In this document: positions 62,421-64,000 of the stretch, piece after piece
How the letters are laid out: every line of letters begins with the position of its first letter
Position numbering within the stretch: position 1 is the stretch's first letter
Assembly (NCBI GenBank): GCA_036365455.1
Contig: JAWQUS010000001.1
Coordinates: 24,227,001 to 24,291,000 of the forward strand
Length of the DNA stretch: 64,000 nucleotides
Reading direction: 5' to 3'
Origin: Macrosoma leucophasiata
Lineage: Eukaryota; Arthropoda; Insecta; Lepidoptera; Hedylidae
Notes under the pieces: model-generated
Told to the model about the DNA's origin: nothing
Database searches by the model: none
The model's input: only the letters and a program-made list of their open reading frames with translations
Position numbers and translations under genes: made by a program

Positions 62421-62931
62421 GTTTTACTCAATATGAGGAAATTAAGTGATTGATACTTACTGTTTCTTTTTCTGATTGAGAAATATTCTCATATAGAAAA
62501 AAAAACACTTAGTAGCACCTGCGAAGTTGTGATAGCTCGTACATCAATAGGTTCGTGTCCTATTACAAGATTAAAATTATCCTTAAATAAACATCTTTAA
62601 GCGAAAAGTTACATTATCAGTCTATTTTATTTGTATTATACTTACTTACTTCTAATTTGTATGGACTAAATTGCAAATTCAATTGATAAAAACAAAATGC
62701 AAATGAACTCCTCCTGGGTTTCTAATTAAGAAGTAAAATAATATTATTATAGAGCTACTAGCTGTTTGCCACGATGATCGCGTGCTATTTGATTTAGGCA
62801 CACAAGAAAGGACTGAAGCTACTTACCCGTGTTCTTTCTTAAGATATCCTATCACAATAACATGAGCGGTTTGATCGTGAAAATGTAAAAGATAGAGTTA
62901 CTTCCACAATTATATTATTAACTAGCTGTTG
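62421..62931. other. AT-rich sequence, nothing recognised
   Basis: No gene or repeat family. Confidence 0.4.
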
Positions 62932-63100
62932 CCCGCGTGTGTGTCGTTTTATTAATAACTAAGTAGCCTATGTTCTTTCTCAAAGTCAGCTCTATCTCTG
63001 CACCAAATTCCTTTAAAATCGGTTCAGTCGTTTGGCAGACAGGTAACAGAAAGGTAACAGACAGACAGAGTTACTTTCGCATTTATAATATTAGTAGGGA
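62932..63100 (-). mobile_element. Helitron-like element
   Basis: Minus strand: TCCCTACTAATATTATAAAT, GCGAAAGTAACTCTGTCTGT at the 5' end to CACACGCGGGCAACAGCTAG|T at the 3' end. The interior has GACTGAACCGATTTTAAAGG and GGTGCAGAGATAGAGCTGAC, typical of a very common lepidopteran non-autonomous Helitron. 169 bp, so internally shortened. Confidence 0.8.
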
Positions 63101-63284
63101 AGTAGGGATAGTATGGATAGTCCGCCTCAAGAGACTTTAATACCTTCACTGTATGAGATAGAAACTAACAAAGAAGCTGTCATATTGACTATTAAAGTGA
63201 GGAAACACTAATCGACAGTTGCTAAACACAATGCACTAACTATACATCTAAGTCCCAAGTCCAGCAAGTACCTACCGGAGCTCG

Positions 63285-63430
63285 TTTGTCCGAATGCAAA
63301 GTGTAAAAACCGGGCGAAGGTGACAGGGCGACAGGGCGGGCGGCGATCGATGCCGACGTCGTTATTCGGGCGACAGCCTTTGACGACGACGTCGCGGCCA
63401 GCTACCGCTTCGGACCTTCTTTTTTTACTG
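63285..63430. promoter_or_regulatory. CpG-rich block, possible promoter
   Basis: CCGGGCGAAGGTGACAGGGC, GACAGGGCGGGCGGCGATCG, CCGACGTCGTTATTCGGGCG, GACGACGACGTCGCGGCC. An isolated island in AT-rich DNA with no repeat match. Direction unknown. Confidence 0.28.
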
Positions 63431-64000
63431 AGTTTTTGTCGTAATTATACTATAATTGATGTTACTTTAACGTGAACGTACGTAGATAAGATTATTTAGT
63501 ATAAATCCGTTGTTACTTATTAAAACAAGATATTTATGTTTTTGTGGCTCAGAAATATAGCATCACAATTACTGTTTCTTCACAAATGTCTGAAATTCAC
63601 ATTTTCACAGTTCTTTATTTTAATATATGATACTCCAAAAGTGCCATATATTACATTTTATAACGATGTTTAAAAAAATCAAAACTATCTTAACTGGTAA
63701 GGCTGCAATGGGTCAGTTATATATCAGACAATCATTTGCCTGGCATATTGACCCCTTACAGTAATTAGCCTGATAAGTAGATAATATTCTTCTATTGACT
63801 ACAGTGGTATATTATTTACCTATGATTCAATTATGCTTTAACAATGAATGACTCACCTATATATACTATAATGTCATAATATATACCGAATACACTTATA
63901 AACTAGGCACTTTGAAAACCCGAAAGATATTATCAATCAGAACTAATTATTAGCATAATCCTGTTCTATTTTGCATCGCCTTTCTGTACTGTAACAACTA
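63431..64000. other. AT-rich sequence, no feature seen
   Basis: Short frames only and no recognised repeat. Confidence 0.4.

Noticed and set aside
62505..62570. Possible tRNA-like sequence (GATAGCTCGTAC...GGTTCGTGTCC)
   Set aside because: Has a B-box-like word, but no acceptor stem or D arm can be formed.
1..64000. CRISPR array, operon, prophage or bacterial defence system
   Set aside because: No regularly spaced direct repeats with unique spacers, no long prokaryotic-style frames and no ribosome-binding sites. The repeat content is that of an insect nuclear genome.

Overview
The window looks like a stretch of a moth or butterfly nuclear genome (Lepidoptera). This is inferred from AT-rich non-coding sequence, the kinds of repeats present (RTE-type and Jockey-like LINE remnants, Helitrons ending in CTAG, tRNA-headed SINEs, a microsatellite-tailed element), and the absence of any bacterial or viral gene order. 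No intact protein-coding gene can be supported. Nearly all open frames of 60-140 codons are random or lie inside repeats. The one gene I would call with confidence is a complete initiator methionine tRNA at 51345-51416.

Most of the recognisable sequence is mobile DNA. The dominant family ('family A') is about 285 bp, A-rich at its 3' end, with more than 25 whole or partial copies on both strands. Other families are: SINE-C (tRNA-derived); element D (about 110-130 bp with an ATAC-type tail, sharing its 3' end with SINE-C); a SINE whose head matches the internal promoter region of 5S rRNA (four copies); family E (about 240 bp LINE-tail-like repeat); RTE LINE fragments, the best at 27975-28935; two Jockey/CR1-like C-terminal fragments; a hAT-type MITE with three copies, each with 8-bp target duplications; one further hAT MITE; a pogo/Tigger-like element; several MITEs with inverted repeats; a foldback element; and five Helitron-like elements.

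Layout. 1-7 kb: AT-rich with family A and SINE-C fragments and two small tandem duplications. 7-14 kb: family E copies, a TIR element and family A. 14.1-14.4 kb: CpG-rich block with a consensus splice donor, a candidate first exon or promoter. 15-23 kb: a perfect 42-bp palindrome, a tRNA-like composite and dense SINEs. 23-30 kb: a long-TIR MITE and the RTE pseudogene. 30-43 kb: the densest nest, including a three-level insertion at 41565-42545. 42.9-43.4 kb: a tRNA-like tandem array of about 117 bp period. 44-46.5 kb: non-repetitive CpG-bearing sequence, possibly regulatory. 47-48.4 kb: a pogo-like element inside one arm of a tandem duplication, with the other arm preserving the empty site. 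50-59 kb: hAT MITE, tRNA-iMet, Helitron, three-SINE chimera, foldback element, CpG block. 60-64 kb: a tandem duplication of about 775 bp with a family A copy in one unit only, then a hAT MITE and a Helitron.

I did not find an operon-like or multi-gene system. The most notable items are the 5S-derived SINE, the tRNA-like tandem array, the nested and empty-site insertions, and a set of near-perfect palindromes. All calls come from reading the sequence. No database or folding program was run, so family names are by resemblance.
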